The notes: generated by a model not told the origin, from the sequence alone. A DNA stretch of 64,000 nucleotides from Streptococcus tangpeifui (GCF_011038795.1 NZ_JAAKDU010000012.1:1-64000), one strand, 5' to 3'; positions 8,814 to 18,338 are shown, counted from the first letter of the stretch. Program-made: numbers and translations.

Positions 8814-8827
8814 TGTAAACGATTGCA
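8814..8827 (+). promoter_or_regulatory. Catabolite-responsive element (CcpA site)
   Basis: TGTAAACGATTGCA matches the cre consensus TGWNANCGNTNWCA with a single deviation. It covers the predicted transcription start, a repressing position, so the fructose operon should be under CcpA carbon catabolite repression as well as FruR control. Confidence 0.75.
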
Positions 8828-8841
8828 GAGGGGGTGTTGCT

Positions 8842-9585
8842 ATTCTTAAGTTAGAGCGTAAAAAGCTGATTATGGAGCGAATCAGCCAGTATGATTTTGT
8901 GACCTTAGACAGTTTAGTATCTCTGTTAGAAACGTCCGAATCGACAGTCCGCCGTGATTTGGACGAACTTGAGGCTGAGCGAAAACTACACCGCATTCAT
9001 GGCGGGGCAGAAAGGCTTTCCAACCTTCAAGAAGAGCTGAGCAACCAGCAAAAGGCTATCAAAAATGTTCAAGAGAAAAAACTGATTGCTCAGAAAGCCA
9101 AGGACCTGATTGATGATGGTGAAGTCATTTTTATTGAGGCCGGGACGACCAATGAACTTTTGGTGGACAAGTTAACGAGTCAAAATTTGACGGTGGTGAC
9201 GAATTCTATCCATCATGGCATCAAGCTTGTTGAAAAGGGGATTCCTACGGTTATGATTGGGGGGAATGTTAAGATTCCTACTGACGCTAATATTGGGCCT
9301 ATCGCCTTTCAGCAGATTAACCAGCTCAATTTTGATAAGGCTTTTTTGGGAACTAATGGGATTGATGGTGAGAATCTAACCACTCCCGATATTTATGAGG
9401 CAACCATTAAGCAGGCAGTCATTGCCAGCAGCAAGGAAGCCTTTGTACTGACTGATGCTACTAAGCTGGATCAGGTAGCCTTTGCTAAGTTTGCTAAACT
9501 GGAAGAGGTTACCTTGGTCATTAATCGCTCCTCTAAACCAATTGTCACTACTATAAAGGAAAAAACGAAGGTGATTGAAGTATGA
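8842..9585 (+). CDS. fruR: DeoR-family fructose operon repressor FruR, apparent ATT start
   Basis: An N-terminal winged helix (ERKKLIMERISQYDFVTLDSL..LETSESTVRRDLDELE, then HGGA) is followed by the DeoR sugar-phosphate sensor domain (FIEAGTTNELL, TNS, GTNGID, TDATKLDQ). The inducer is probably fructose-1-phosphate. Between the transcription start and the ATG at 8872 there is no ATG, GTG or TTG in frame, and starting at 8872 would cut into the HTH. ATT at 8842 gives the expected L-K-x-E-R-K N-terminus, a normal 247-residue length, and GAGGGGG (8828-8834) at ribosome-binding distance. The fruK start overlaps the stop as ATGA. Confidence 0.88.
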   Translation: MLKLERKKLIMERISQYDFVTLDSLVSLLETSESTVRRDLDELEAERKLHRIHGGAERLSNLQEELSNQQKAIKNVQEKKLIAQKAKDLIDDGEVIFIEAGTTNELLVDKLTSQNLTVVTNSIHHGIKLVEKGIPTVMIGGNVKIPTDANIGPIAFQQINQLNFDKAFLGTNGIDGENLTTPDIYEATIKQAVIASSKEAFVLTDATKLDQVAFAKFAKLEEVTLVINRSSKPIVTTIKEKTKVIEV

Positions 9586-10493
9586 TTTATACCGTAACCC
9601 TCAACCCATCTATCGACTACATCGTTCGTCTGGACAGGGTCGTTCTCGGCAGTGTCAATCGCGTGGACAGCGACGATAAGTTTTCTGGGGGGAAGGGCAT
9701 CAATGTTAGTCGAATTTTGCAACGCTTAGGTGTGCCTAATACGGCAACAGGTTTCTTGGGCGGTTTCACTGGCAAGTTCGTTGAAGATGGACTCAAGACT
9801 GAAAACATCCCAACAAAATTTGTTCAGGTTGATCAAGATACTCGAATTAATGTCAAAATAAAGGCAAATGATGAGACAGAAATCAATGGTGCTGGTCCTG
9901 AAATTAGTCCAGAGCAGTTGGCTGATTTGGAAGCCATTCTGGCAGGCCTTTCGGACGATGATACTGTGGTTTTTGCGGGTTCTGCCCCAAGTAATTTAGG
10001 CAACCAAGTTTATAATCGTTTGCTTCCTGTCGCTAAGGAAGCAGGCGCTCAAGTTGTTTGTGACTTTGAAGGGCAAACTCTCTTAGATTCCTTGAATTAT
10101 CAACCGCTCTTGGTTAAGCCTAATAACCACGAACTGGAGGCTATCTTTGATGTCCAGCTCAGCGGCTTGGCAGATGTTGAAAAATATGCTAGAGAGATTC
10201 TAGCCAAGGGAGCTCAAAACGTTATCATTTCTATGGCAGGTGAGGGGGCTTTGTTGGTAACACCAGAAGCTGCTTATTTTGCTAAACCAATCAAAGGTCA
10301 AGTTAAAAATTCGGTTGGTGCAGGCGATTCAATGGTTGCTGGCTTCACAGGAGAATTTGTCAAATCTGGTGATCCAGTCCAAGCCCTAAAATGGGGTGTG
10401 GCTTGCGGGACATCGACCGCCTTTTCCGATGATCTAGCTAGTGTCGATTTTATCAAAGAAACTTATCAAAAAGTAGAGGTAGAAAAACTATGA
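9582..10493 (+). CDS. fruK: 1-Phosphofructokinase
   Basis: A 303-residue PfkB-family kinase that converts the fructose-1-phosphate made by the PTS to fructose-1,6-bisphosphate. It starts MIYTVTLNPSIDYIV and carries the first PfkB motif (FSGGKGINVSRILQRLG) and the second (NSVGAGDSMVAGF) with the catalytic Asp. It overlaps both neighbours by ATGA, which points to tight stoichiometric coupling. Confidence 0.96.
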   Translation: MIYTVTLNPSIDYIVRLDRVVLGSVNRVDSDDKFSGGKGINVSRILQRLGVPNTATGFLGGFTGKFVEDGLKTENIPTKFVQVDQDTRINVKIKANDETEINGAGPEISPEQLADLEAILAGLSDDDTVVFAGSAPSNLGNQVYNRLLPVAKEAGAQVVCDFEGQTLLDSLNYQPLLVKPNNHELEAIFDVQLSGLADVEKYAREILAKGAQNVIISMAGEGALLVTPEAAYFAKPIKGQVKNSVGAGDSMVAGFTGEFVKSGDPVQALKWGVACGTSTAFSDDLASVDFIKETYQKVEVEKL

Positions 10494-12448
10494 AAATTCA
10501 AGATGTCTTGAGAAAAGAAGTCATGATCATGGATCTGCAGGCAACTACTAAGGAAGCTGCAATTGATGAAATGATTTCTTCCTTGGTTGACAAGGGAATT
10601 GTTACCGACTTTGATACCTTCAAAACAGGTATCATGAATCGGGAGGCCCAAACTTCAACTGGTTTGGGTGATGGTATCGCCATGCCTCACAGCAAAAATG
10701 CTGCTGTTAAGGAGGCAACGGTACTCTTTGCTAAATCAGCTAAGGGTGTTGATTATGAAGCTCTTGATGGTCAGCCAACCGACCTCTTCTTTATGATTGC
10801 AGCTCCAGATGGTGCCAATGATACTCACTTGGCTGCCTTGGCTGAATTATCTAAGTATTTAATGAAGGATGGCTTTGCTGATAAATTACGTCAAGTAACC
10901 ACTCCTGAGGAAGTCATAGCAACCTTTGATGCAGCAGAAGAAGAAAATCAGGCAGAAGCTGCTGCTAAGGTTGCTCCAGCCGCTGACGATGACCAGCCAC
11001 TGGTCGTTGCGGTTACTGCTTGTACCACTGGTATTGCTCACACCTACATGGCAGAAGAAGCACTGATTAAGCAAGGACAGGAAATGGGTGTTAATGTTCG
11101 AGTTGAGACCAATGGTGCTTCAGGCATCGGTAATGCCCTAACAGCTGATGAAATTAAACGCGCTAAGGGTGTTATTGTTGCTGCGGATAAGGCCGTTGAA
11201 ATGCCTCGTTTTGATGGCAAACCATTGATTTCTCGCCCAGTCGCTGAAGGTATTAAAAAACCAGAGGAATTGATTAATGCTATTTTGGATGGTAAGGCAG
11301 AAACCTACCATGCGGCCGCAGGAGAAGCTAGCTCAGCTGCCGCTGATTCTGGTGAAAAGACCGGCCTTGGAGCCGCCTTCTACAAACATTTGATGAGCGG
11401 TGTTTCGCAAATGCTGCCATTCGTTATCGGTGGCGGTATCATTACTGCAATTTCTTTCTTGATTGATAATTTTATGGGTGTTCCGCAAAGTCACTTGTCA
11501 GACCTAGGTCACTATCATACTGCTGCAGCTCTATTTAATCAAATTGGAGGAGCCGCCTTCTTCTTCATGTTACCAATCTTGGCTGGCTACATCGCTTATT
11601 CAATTGCTGAAAAGCCTGGTTTAGTAGCCGGTGTTACGGCTGGTTATATTGCCAAAGTTGGTTATGCCATCAATATGATTGGTGTTGATGAAAGTAAGCT
11701 AATTCCATCCGGCTTCCTCGGTGCTTTAGTCGGTGGTTTCTTAGCTGGTGGTGTGGCTTTGATGCTGAAAAAATATGTCAAAGTCCCTCGCTCTTTGGAA
11801 GGGATCAAGTCTATCTTGCTCTTGCCTTTGCTTGGTGTTGCTATCACAGGCTTGTTAATGCTTTTAGTCAATGTACCAATGGGAGCTATCAACACAGCTT
11901 TAAGTAGCTTCTTGGAAGGTTTATCAGGAAGTTCGGCTGTACTTCTAGGCTTGATTGTTGGTGCCATGATGGCTATCGATATGGGTGGCCCATTCAATAA
12001 GGCAGCTTATGTTTTCGCTACAGGTACGTTGGCAGATCCTAATGCTCTTGCGCATGGTGGTACAGTTGTTATGGCAGCAGTTATGGCCGGTGGTATGGTT
12101 CCGCCGTTGGCAGTCTTTGTAGCCACTCGTCTTTTCCCTAAGAAGTTTAATAAGGAAGAGCGCGATTCCGGTTTGACCAATATTGTTATGGGCTTGTCCT
12201 TTATTACCGAAGGGGCTATCCCATTTGGTGCTGCTGACCCAGGTCGTGCTATTCCAAGCTTTATGGTCGGTTCAGCTTTAACAGGAGCTTTAGTTGGTGC
12301 TGCGGGTATCAAGCTTTTAGCTCCTCACGGCGGTATCTTCGTTGTTGCTTTGACAACAAACTGGTGGCTCTATCTGATCTTTGTTGCCATCGGAGCAGTT
12401 GTATCGGGTATCATCTTCGGTGCTCTCCGTAAGGAACAAGATGCTTAA
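10490..12448 (+). CDS. fruA: Fructose-specific PTS enzyme IIABC
   Basis: A 652-residue fusion. EIIA is at ~1-150, with the phosphorylated His in GIAMPHSK. EIIB is at ~165-265, with the phosphocysteine in VTACTTGIAHTYMAEEAL. A multi-spanning EIIC runs from ~295 to the end (IGGGIITAISFLIDN, GPFNKAAYVFATG, EGAIPFGAADP). It imports fructose as fructose-1-phosphate. In S. mutans the same transporter is often called fruI because fruA denotes fructanase there. Confidence 0.95.
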   Translation: MKIQDVLRKEVMIMDLQATTKEAAIDEMISSLVDKGIVTDFDTFKTGIMNREAQTSTGLGDGIAMPHSKNAAVKEATVLFAKSAKGVDYEALDGQPTDLFFMIAAPDGANDTHLAALAELSKYLMKDGFADKLRQVTTPEEVIATFDAAEEENQAEAAAKVAPAADDDQPLVVAVTACTTGIAHTYMAEEALIKQGQEMGVNVRVETNGASGIGNALTADEIKRAKGVIVAADKAVEMPRFDGKPLISRPVAEGIKKPEELINAILDGKAETYHAAAGEASSAAADSGEKTGLGAAFYKHLMSGVSQMLPFVIGGGIITAISFLIDNFMGVPQSHLSDLGHYHTAAALFNQIGGAAFFFMLPILAGYIAYSIAEKPGLVAGVTAGYIAKVGYAINMIGVDESKLIPSGFLGALVGGFLAGGVALMLKKYVKVPRSLEGIKSILLLPLLGVAITGLLMLLVNVPMGAINTALSSFLEGLSGSSAVLLGLIVGAMMAIDMGGPFNKAAYVFATGTLADPNALAHGGTVVMAAVMAGGMVPPLAVFVATRLFPKKFNKEERDSGLTNIVMGLSFITEGAIPFGAADPGRAIPSFMVGSALTGALVGAAGIKLLAPHGGIFVVALTTNWWLYLIFVAIGAVVSGIIFGALRKEQDA

Positions 12449-12475
12449 CTTAATGTTCAAAAATGACATCTATCT

Positions 12476-12507
12476 CTTCAGTTATTCATTTAACTGGAGG
12501 GATTTTT
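12476..12507 (+). terminator. Terminator of fruRKA
   Basis: A 9-bp stem CTTCAGTTA/TAACTGGAG with a 6-nt loop, followed by a T-rich tract. Confidence 0.75.
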
Positions 12508-12578
12508 AATTTTTAAAATGTTGCGGAAAAATAGCATTTTTGCCACTGGCCTACGAATATAAAGTTAGGAGGTAGAAC

Positions 12579-13274
12579 ATGTATAGTGTAGAAATTCATG
12601 AAGAAGCTATGAGACCCAGAGAACGCCTGATTAGTCTTGGTGCAGAGAGCCTGAGCAATCAAGAGCTATTAGCCATTCTCTTGCGGACGGGAACTCGACG
12701 GCACCACGTTTTAACTCTGGCCAATAATATTTTGGAGACAGTTGATAGCTTAGCAGATTTTCGCAGTTTATCCTTGGAGGAGTTGCAAGCTATTCCAGGA
12801 ATCGGTCGGGTTAAATCCATTGAGCTGAAAGCGGCCTTAGAATTCTCTAAGCGCATCAATCAAACATTGCCTGAGAAGTCAGAAAGGATTATTTCCAGTG
12901 ACCGTCTGGCCAAGAAAATGATAGCAGAGTTGCGGGATAAAAGACAGGAGCATTTGATAGCTCTCTATTTAGACACTCAGAATCGCCTGATTAAAAAGCA
13001 AACTATTTTTATTGGTAGCGTTCAGCGCTCTATTGCAGAACCACGAGAGATTCTCCACTACGCTTGTCGAGTTATGGCAACATCAGTTATCGTTGTTCAT
13101 AACCATCCTTCAGGACAGCCTGATCCGAGCCGTTATGATATTGTGTTTACAGAGAAAATCAAACGCTGCTGTGATGACCTTGGTTTGGCCTTTTTGGATC
13201 ATATTATCGTTGGTTATGATCATTATTATAGTTTTCGGGAAAAAACAGATATTATCATTGATCTGCCCAGCTGA
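12579..13274 (+). CDS. radC: RadC/YsxA family JAB-domain protein
   Basis: A 231-residue protein with an N-terminal helix-hairpin-helix region (LQAIPGIGRVKSIELKAALE) and a JAB/MPN metalloprotease-like domain. The zinc motif is HNHPSGQPDPSRYD and the glutamate-bearing strand is in FIGSVQRSIAEPREI. A role in DNA repair was assigned historically but is disputed; competence-related processing has been proposed for streptococcal RadC. TTAGGAGG precedes the ATG. Confidence 0.93.
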   Translation: MYSVEIHEEAMRPRERLISLGAESLSNQELLAILLRTGTRRHHVLTLANNILETVDSLADFRSLSLEELQAIPGIGRVKSIELKAALEFSKRINQTLPEKSERIISSDRLAKKMIAELRDKRQEHLIALYLDTQNRLIKKQTIFIGSVQRSIAEPREILHYACRVMATSVIVVHNHPSGQPDPSRYDIVFTEKIKRCCDDLGLAFLDHIIVGYDHYYSFREKTDIIIDLPS

Positions 13275-13298
13275 AAATATTGAAACTAACTTGCTAAT

Positions 13299-13330
13299 AA
13301 AAAGACCAGGCAGTAGAAAACTGTCTGGTC
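13299..13330 (-). terminator. Terminator of the C26 amidotransferase gene (minus strand)
   Basis: An 11-bp stem (13304-13314 with 13320-13330). The A-run at 13299-13303 reads as a T-run on the minus strand. Confidence 0.8.
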
Positions 13331-13421
13331 AAAATGATAAGTAAGTAGCTTAGCTCTTGGGAAGCTGCTTAATGATATGAGAGGATAGCAGCCTCTTAAT
13401 TTTCAATCGCTTTTTTCATGC

Positions 13422-14114
13422 CTATAGTTCGTTGACAAAATAGTTGAAGAGCTCTTGATCTTCCTGCCGACTGCCAATCAGATGCTCTGGATGCCATTGG
13501 ACTCCTAAAAAATGGATATCAGGATGGTTGGAAGCAACGGCTTCGATGGTTGCATCTTTAGGATCCTCAGCAATAACATCAAGATAGGGAGAGAGTTCCT
13601 TAATGCTCTGATGATGGAAGGAGTTGATTGTGGTTTCAGAGCCGTAGATTTCAGCTAATTTTGTATTGGCTTTGATCGTCATTTCATGGGAGAGATAGTC
13701 AGTCGGAGCCTCCTGCCAGTGATTTTCAATGGCTTGGTTGAGGTTACCTCCCAGAGCCACATTCATTAGTTGGGTACCACGGCAAACGGAGAATATAGAT
13801 TTTCTTTGACGAATAGCTTCATCGATAATGGCAAATTCAAAAATATCTCGGCGGTGAGAAAAATCATCATCTAATGCCTGTTTTGTTTCGTGATAGAATT
13901 CAGGATCAACATTTTGTCCACCAATCAATAGAATTTTATCCACCATACCAACATACTCGATAGCATCATCGATGGAACCAATAGGCAGGAGCAGAGGAAT
14001 TCCACCAGCCCTTTGAACCGCTTGGACAAATCCTTTGGGAGTATAACTAGTGGTGATGTTATCGCTGTTAGGCCTTTCATTTGTTGTAATACCAATGATT
14101 GGTTTTTGCTTCAT
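13422..14114 (-). CDS. Class I glutamine amidotransferase, peptidase C26 family
   Basis: A 230-residue protein starting MKQKPIIGITTNERPNSDN. The nucleophile elbow is SVCRGTQLMNVALGG (Cys in VCRG), the oxyanion region is LLIGGQNVDPEFY, and the His/Glu pair is in LGVQWHPEHL. The family includes gamma-glutamyl-GABA hydrolases (PuuD) and related gamma-glutamyl peptidases. The start at 14114 is preceded by AGGAGG and matches the length and N-terminus of a paralogue at 56165; the frame extends further upstream without support. Confidence 0.85.
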   Translation of the reverse strand: MKQKPIIGITTNERPNSDNITTSYTPKGFVQAVQRAGGIPLLLPIGSIDDAIEYVGMVDKILLIGGQNVDPEFYHETKQALDDDFSHRRDIFEFAIIDEAIRQRKSIFSVCRGTQLMNVALGGNLNQAIENHWQEAPTDYLSHEMTIKANTKLAEIYGSETTINSFHHQSIKELSPYLDVIAEDPKDATIEAVASNHPDIHFLGVQWHPEHLIGSRQEDQELFNYFVNEL

Positions 14115-14326
14115 TAAGGAAAACCTCCTAGGTGGTAAAATATGAATTGAGAAAGAGATGGGACGGAAACTTGCCTCCCCACACATTGTGCTAATCTTTG
14201 AAGAGGAGCATAAGGCAGTTGAAAGGGCATATAATAGACAGTATCGCTAACTCATAAGATGACCTAGAAAAAAATCTATAAGCATCTATCTTACATGCTC
14301 TTCAATTTTATTGAACTTTAATACTT

Positions 14327-14965
14327 TTAGTGATTCTGATTCATAAAGAAGAGAAGTGTCTGGAGTTCACTGGTCAGATCGACGTATTGCACAAAGACAC
14401 CCTCAGGCAGGTGCAAATTGACTGGAGAGAAGCTCAGTATTCCTTTGATACCAGCCTCTACTAGCTGATCAGCGACTTCCCGGGCTTTAAGACTGGGAAC
14501 AGTCAGGATGGCCGTCTGGCAATTAGAGTTTTTGAGATGCTCTTTGACGGTCGAAATACCGTAGATAGGAATGCCATCGTCTGTCTTAGTATTAACCAGT
14601 TCATGATCATCCGTATCAAATGCCATTATAATTTGCATCTTATTGCGTTCATGAAAACGGTAGTGGAGCAGGGCTCGGCCCATATTCCCGCAGCCGACTA
14701 GGGCTACACTAGTGATAGAATGATCGTTAAGGATATCAGCGAAGAAATTCATCAACTTCTTAACGTCGTAACCAAATCCCCGTCTCCCTAGTTCACCAAA
14801 GTAAGAAAAATCTCGGCGAACAGTGGCTGAGTCGATTCCGATAGCTTCAGCAATTTGCTTGGAGCTGGCCTTTTCAATATTCCCTGCATTAAAGCGTTTA
14901 AAAGTTCGATAATAGAGCGATAGGCGTTTGGCTGTCGCTTTTGGAATAGATTTATCAATAACCAT
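14327..14965 (-). CDS. rex: Redox-sensing transcriptional repressor Rex
   Basis: A 212-residue protein with an N-terminal winged helix ([34 protein letters not shown]) and a Rossmann domain ([16 protein letters not shown]) that binds NADH/NAD+. Rex represses fermentation genes until NADH rises. A degenerate Rex-like palindrome TTGTGA-N6-CAACAA lies at 15025-15042 upstream, which could allow autoregulation; this site is weak. Confidence 0.95.
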   Translation of the reverse strand: MVIDKSIPKATAKRLSLYYRTFKRFNAGNIEKASSKQIAEAIGIDSATVRRDFSYFGELGRRGFGYDVKKLMNFFADILNDHSITSVALVGCGNMGRALLHYRFHERNKMQIIMAFDTDDHELVNTKTDDGIPIYGISTVKEHLKNSNCQTAILTVPSLKAREVADQLVEAGIKGILSFSPVNLHLPEGVFVQYVDLTSELQTLLFFMNQNH

Positions 14966-15090
14966 GATTGACTATCTCCAATCTATTTTAAAGTCAATAG
15001 TTCTAAGTTAATTGTAGAACAAGATTGTGAAAACTGCAACAAATTTGTGATAAAAAAATCCTATGTTAGCATAGGATTCTTCTATCGAAA

Positions 15091-15453
15091 TCAAAGATTT
15101 GGACTGTCATTTTCTGTTTTCGTAAAAATATCTCGCTCGACCAAGCTATCCATCAAAAAGTAAAATTTATCTTGAATAATAGCTGTTTTGTCTGATTTAA
15201 AGATATTGACCAAGCGCAGTCCAGACTGGTCGGTGATACTGAGTTTAAAGGAAGACAAATCCTTGTGAATAGTAATTTTAACAGGGAAACCTTGTCCAGA
15301 ATTGGGAACCTCTTCCAGAAGACGGTTAAGTTCGTAATGACCAAGTTTATTTGGTTCAAAAGTTGTATCTCTCAGTGTATATTTTTTAATCTTAGGACTG
15401 ATGGTATAGGTATACTTACAGTCGTCCAAGTGAATAGATTTTTCAAATGCCAT
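15091..15453 (-). CDS. DUF1831 protein
   Basis: A 120-residue soluble protein (MAFEKSIHLDDCKYTYTISPKIKKYTLRDTTF-type start). It belongs to a Lactobacillales family of unknown function (DUF1831) that is regularly found next to a cysteine desulfurase. It follows that gene here by 4 nt and is in the same minus-strand operon as prs. A role linked to sulfur transfer is inferred from context only. Confidence 0.75.
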   Translation of the reverse strand: MAFEKSIHLDDCKYTYTISPKIKKYTLRDTTFEPNKLGHYELNRLLEEVPNSGQGFPVKITIHKDLSSFKLSITDQSGLRLVNIFKSDKTAIIQDKFYFLMDSLVERDIFTKTENDSPNL

Positions 15454-15457
15454 GGTA

Positions 15458-16579
15458 TCATCCTATAATTTCTTTTAATTGTTTTGCGAGTTTGATTAAT
15501 TCCTCAGGGGTATTGAGTTCTGACAGGCTGATGCGAATGGACTCGTCCAAGCGAGAGGAGTCGCTCCCGTAGTAGGCTTCCAAAACATGACTGGGGTCAA
15601 CAGTACCAGCGGTACAGGCAGAACCCGTCGATACAGCGAATCCTGCTAAGTCTAATTGGGTTAGGAGAAGATTGTTATGGCTTCGCGGAAAACCGATATT
15701 GATGACATAGGGAAGGCTGTTATCACTCCCGTTGAGATAGTAGTCTAGGCCTTGCTTAGTCAATTCTTTTAAGAAGACATTGCGGAGGTGAGCTACTTTT
15801 TGATAGTTCCCATCTAAGTTTTGGTCGGCCTCTTTGAGTGCTTGAGCCATACCTGTAATGCCAATCATATTCTCAGTGCTAGCCCGTCTTTTATCCTCTT
15901 GCTCGCCACCGTGCAGGAGATTGTCCATGTGATGAGGTTTGGCATAGAGAAAGCCCGTTCCCTTAGGACCGTGAAACTTATGAGCAGAAGCAGAAAGGAA
16001 ATCAACACCGAGTTCTTCGGGCCGAATAGCCATTTTGCCCATGGCTTGGACAGCATCAACATGAAAAACTGCCTGATGGTCAGCCAAAAGCTGGGCAAAG
16101 TCGCTTATAGGGAAAAGATCTCCGGTTTCATTATTGGCCATCATAGTCGAGACTAGGATGGTATCTTCTCTAAGGGCAGCTTTGAGCGCCTCTACAGTGA
16201 ACTGATGGTTGGCATCAGGCTGGAGATAGGTCACTTGGAAACCAAATCGCTTTTCCAAATAGTCCATAACATGGAGGACTGAATGGTGCTCAATGGCAGT
16301 GGTAATCAAGTGTTTGCCCTTATCTTGATTGGCTAGAGCGTAGCCCTGAATGGCCATGTTATTGCTTTCGGTGGCTCCAGATGTGAAGATAATATTTCTA
16401 GGCTGAGTCTTTAAAGTCTTGGCTATAGTAAGCCGGTTTTCCCGCAAGAGATGGCTGGCTTGACGTCCATAGGTATGGATACTGGACGGATTGCCAAAAT
16501 TGTCGGTCATAACCGCTGTCATTGCGTCGATAACACTTGGAATTAAAGGAGTTGTCGCAGCATTATCAAGATAAATCAT
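15458..16579 (-). CDS. Cysteine desulfurase, NifS/IscS type
   Basis: A 373-residue PLP enzyme that mobilises sulfur from cysteine. It begins MIYLDNAATTPLIPSV; the PLP lysine is in SASAHKFHGPKGTGFLY, and the catalytic cysteine loop is STGSACTAGTVDPSHVL. It probably supplies sulfur for tRNA thiolation or Fe-S assembly. It lies 3 nt after prs and 4 nt before the DUF1831 gene on the minus strand, so all three should be one transcript. Confidence 0.93.
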   Translation of the reverse strand: MIYLDNAATTPLIPSVIDAMTAVMTDNFGNPSSIHTYGRQASHLLRENRLTIAKTLKTQPRNIIFTSGATESNNMAIQGYALANQDKGKHLITTAIEHHSVLHVMDYLEKRFGFQVTYLQPDANHQFTVEALKAALREDTILVSTMMANNETGDLFPISDFAQLLADHQAVFHVDAVQAMGKMAIRPEELGVDFLSASAHKFHGPKGTGFLYAKPHHMDNLLHGGEQEDKRRASTENMIGITGMAQALKEADQNLDGNYQKVAHLRNVFLKELTKQGLDYYLNGSDNSLPYVINIGFPRSHNNLLLTQLDLAGFAVSTGSACTAGTVDPSHVLEAYYGSDSSRLDESIRISLSELNTPEELIKLAKQLKEIIG

Positions 16580-16582
16580 CTC

Positions 16583-17548
16583 TTAATCCTCGTCTTCGGC
16601 AGTATAAGTGAAGAGTGGACTGAGTGGTTTGTGGTTGTGAATGCGAGTGATAGCATCACCAATCAGCCCGCTAGCTGAGATATAGGTAACATTGCTGCTG
16701 ACTCTTTCTTTGGTAGCTACAGAGTCAGTCACTAGAATTTCTTTAATAGGAGCTGCTTCGAGAATTTCAGCGGCTCCACCGGCGAATAGACCGTGGCTGG
16801 CAACCGCATAGATTTCAGAAGCACCATTACGTTCGACAATTTTAGCCGCTTCAGCGAAGGTTTTACCGGTATTGAGAATATCATCAATCAAGATAGCCTT
16901 TTTTCCAGCGACCTCTCCGATAATGTACCCTTCTTCACGGTGAGTATCGTCTTGAGCATAGTCAACGATAGCAATTGGAGCATCTAGGTATTCTGCCAAG
17001 CTACGAGCTCGTTTGATACCTGAGTTTTTGGGGCTGACGACAACGACATCAGAACCCTTGAGTCCCATGTGAACATAGCGTTCCGCAAAGAGAGGAACCG
17101 TAAAGAGGTTATCAACTGGAATATCGAAGAACCCTTGTACTTGAACAGCGTGCAAATCAAGCGTTAGGATACGGTCAGCTCCGGCTTTGACCAACATATT
17201 AGCGACCAGCTTGGCTGTGATAGGTTCGCGCTGCTGAGCAATGCGGTCTTGGCGAGCGTAACCAAAGTAAGGTATGATGATATTGACTGAATTAGCCGAA
17301 GCCCGCTTGCAGGCATCAATCATAATTAGGAGTTCCCAGAGATTGTCATTAACAGGAAAGCTAGTCGACTGGATGACGTAGATATCATAGCCACGGACAC
17401 TTTCTTCGATGTTAATCATGATTTCACCGTCGGAAAATTGCTTAGAAGCTAATTTGCTAAGCGGAATTCCAGCTGCTTGTGAGATTTTTTCTGCAATAGC
17501 AGTATTAGATGTCAGCGAAAATAATTTTGGGGTGCTAGTTTCTACCAT
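16583..17548 (-). CDS. prs: Ribose-phosphate pyrophosphokinase (divergent Prs)
   Basis: A 321-residue protein that makes PRPP from ribose-5-phosphate and ATP. Visible are [26 protein letters not shown], the ATP-binding flag region YARQDR, the catalytic region [16 protein letters not shown], and the PRPP loop [13 protein letters not shown]. The usual SPDxGGxxRA segment is changed to [12 protein letters not shown] and the following KRR region to DYAQDD. This looks like the second, divergent streptococcal Prs paralogue rather than the canonical one. Confidence 0.9.
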   Translation of the reverse strand: MVETSTPKLFSLTSNTAIAEKISQAAGIPLSKLASKQFSDGEIMINIEESVRGYDIYVIQSTSFPVNDNLWELLIMIDACKRASANSVNIIIPYFGYARQDRIAQQREPITAKLVANMLVKAGADRILTLDLHAVQVQGFFDIPVDNLFTVPLFAERYVHMGLKGSDVVVVSPKNSGIKRARSLAEYLDAPIAIVDYAQDDTHREEGYIIGEVAGKKAILIDDILNTGKTFAEAAKIVERNGASEIYAVASHGLFAGGAAEILEAAPIKEILVTDSVATKERVSSNVTYISASGLIGDAITRIHNHKPLSPLFTYTAEDED

Positions 17549-17685
17549 GACAGTGTCATTCTCCTTTGAATAAGCGATAAGCTCAGAGGCTTATTGAGTG
17601 TGTAAGAAAATCAAGGGTGACTGAGGGGAGGAGTTTCCCTAGTTTTAGGCCTCGAAATCTTAGAATTTTCCTTTTATATTGTACC

Positions 17686-17712
17686 AAAAAAGGCTGATTT
17701 TTCCAGCCTTTT
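17686..17712 (-). terminator. Terminator of the CYTH gene
   Basis: AAAAGGCTG/CAGCCTTTT stem with a 7-nt loop. The A-run on the plus strand gives the minus-strand T-tail. Confidence 0.8.
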
Positions 17713-17716
17713 ATCG

Positions 17717-18301
17717 CTATTCGAAAAATCTATCATTTTGTTTTAAGGTTGAGCAGAAGCGTGCTACTTTACTTTTAGCATATTTAAGATCAATGTTATT
17801 TTCTAATAAGAAGGCTTCAAAATCGACTTTGCCCTTATCAGGCTCCTCAACTTCAAGCTCTAGTTCATAATCAATTCGGCCTGCGTAATTGTTCTTATCT
17901 AGGGCCATGAGACCAATGGGAGATTCTTTTTCCCGCCGAACGGTTGTCAAGTGGCCTAAATTTTTAAGCTGGTCGCAGTCAACACCGTGCTCATGAATGA
18001 GGTCCTTAATGGCATTGTCAGGAAATTGACAAGATTCAATAATCTGTCTCGCTTCTTGGCGGCTAAGATCAATATTGTGTTCCAAGGTGCCCACCTCTTT
18101 AGGAATTTTCAGAGTTAGTTCGGCTCCCTTGTCAAAGGTACGAATACGCAGAGACAAACGCTTTTTTCGCATAATAAAGTCATCGGTATCAAAGTAGTAG
18201 TTGGTTTGGGTGATAGCCGGAATGTGTGAAAAGAGGGTCTCCATTCGATTGAACTCAGCCTTATTAAGCATGGTCTTGTATTCGATTTCCAAATGATTCA
18301 T
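17717..18301 (-). CDS. CYTH-domain triphosphatase-like protein (YjbK family)
   Basis: A 194-residue protein with the CYTH signature EIEYK at residues 5-9 and further charged strands lining the tunnel (RIRTFDKGAELTLKIP, YELELEVEEPDKG). CYTH proteins bind triphosphate-containing ligands with divalent metal. In Firmicutes the gene is regularly next to relQ and nadK, as here, where it is divergent from relQ. A link to nucleotide or polyphosphate metabolism is inferred. Confidence 0.85.
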   Translation of the reverse strand: MNHLEIEYKTMLNKAEFNRMETLFSHIPAITQTNYYFDTDDFIMRKKRLSLRIRTFDKGAELTLKIPKEVGTLEHNIDLSRQEARQIIESCQFPDNAIKDLIHEHGVDCDQLKNLGHLTTVRREKESPIGLMALDKNNYAGRIDYELELEVEEPDKGKVDFEAFLLENNIDLKYAKSKVARFCSTLKQNDRFFE

Positions 18302-18329
18302 TTTGATTTTCCTTCTGTAGCCCTTTTTA

Positions 18330-18338
18330 TGGTATAAT
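18330..18338 (+). promoter_or_regulatory. Extended -10 promoter of relQ operon
   Basis: TGGTATAAT (TGnTATAAT) lies about 100 nt before relQ with no good -35 box, typical of extended -10 promoters. Confidence 0.55.

Noticed and set aside
8728..8841. Extended N-terminus of FruR upstream of the promoter
   Set aside because: It would start before the TTGACA/TATAAT promoter and cre site and has no family similarity.
13422..14114. The amidotransferase next to rex as part of the thiol regulon
   Set aside because: Its upstream region (minus strand, 14115-14330) shows no element at the fixed 40-nt distance like copies A-C.
15025..15042. Clear Rex operator
   Set aside because: Only one half-site (TTGTGA) is good; the other half is CAACAA. 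It was kept only as a weak note in the rex entry.
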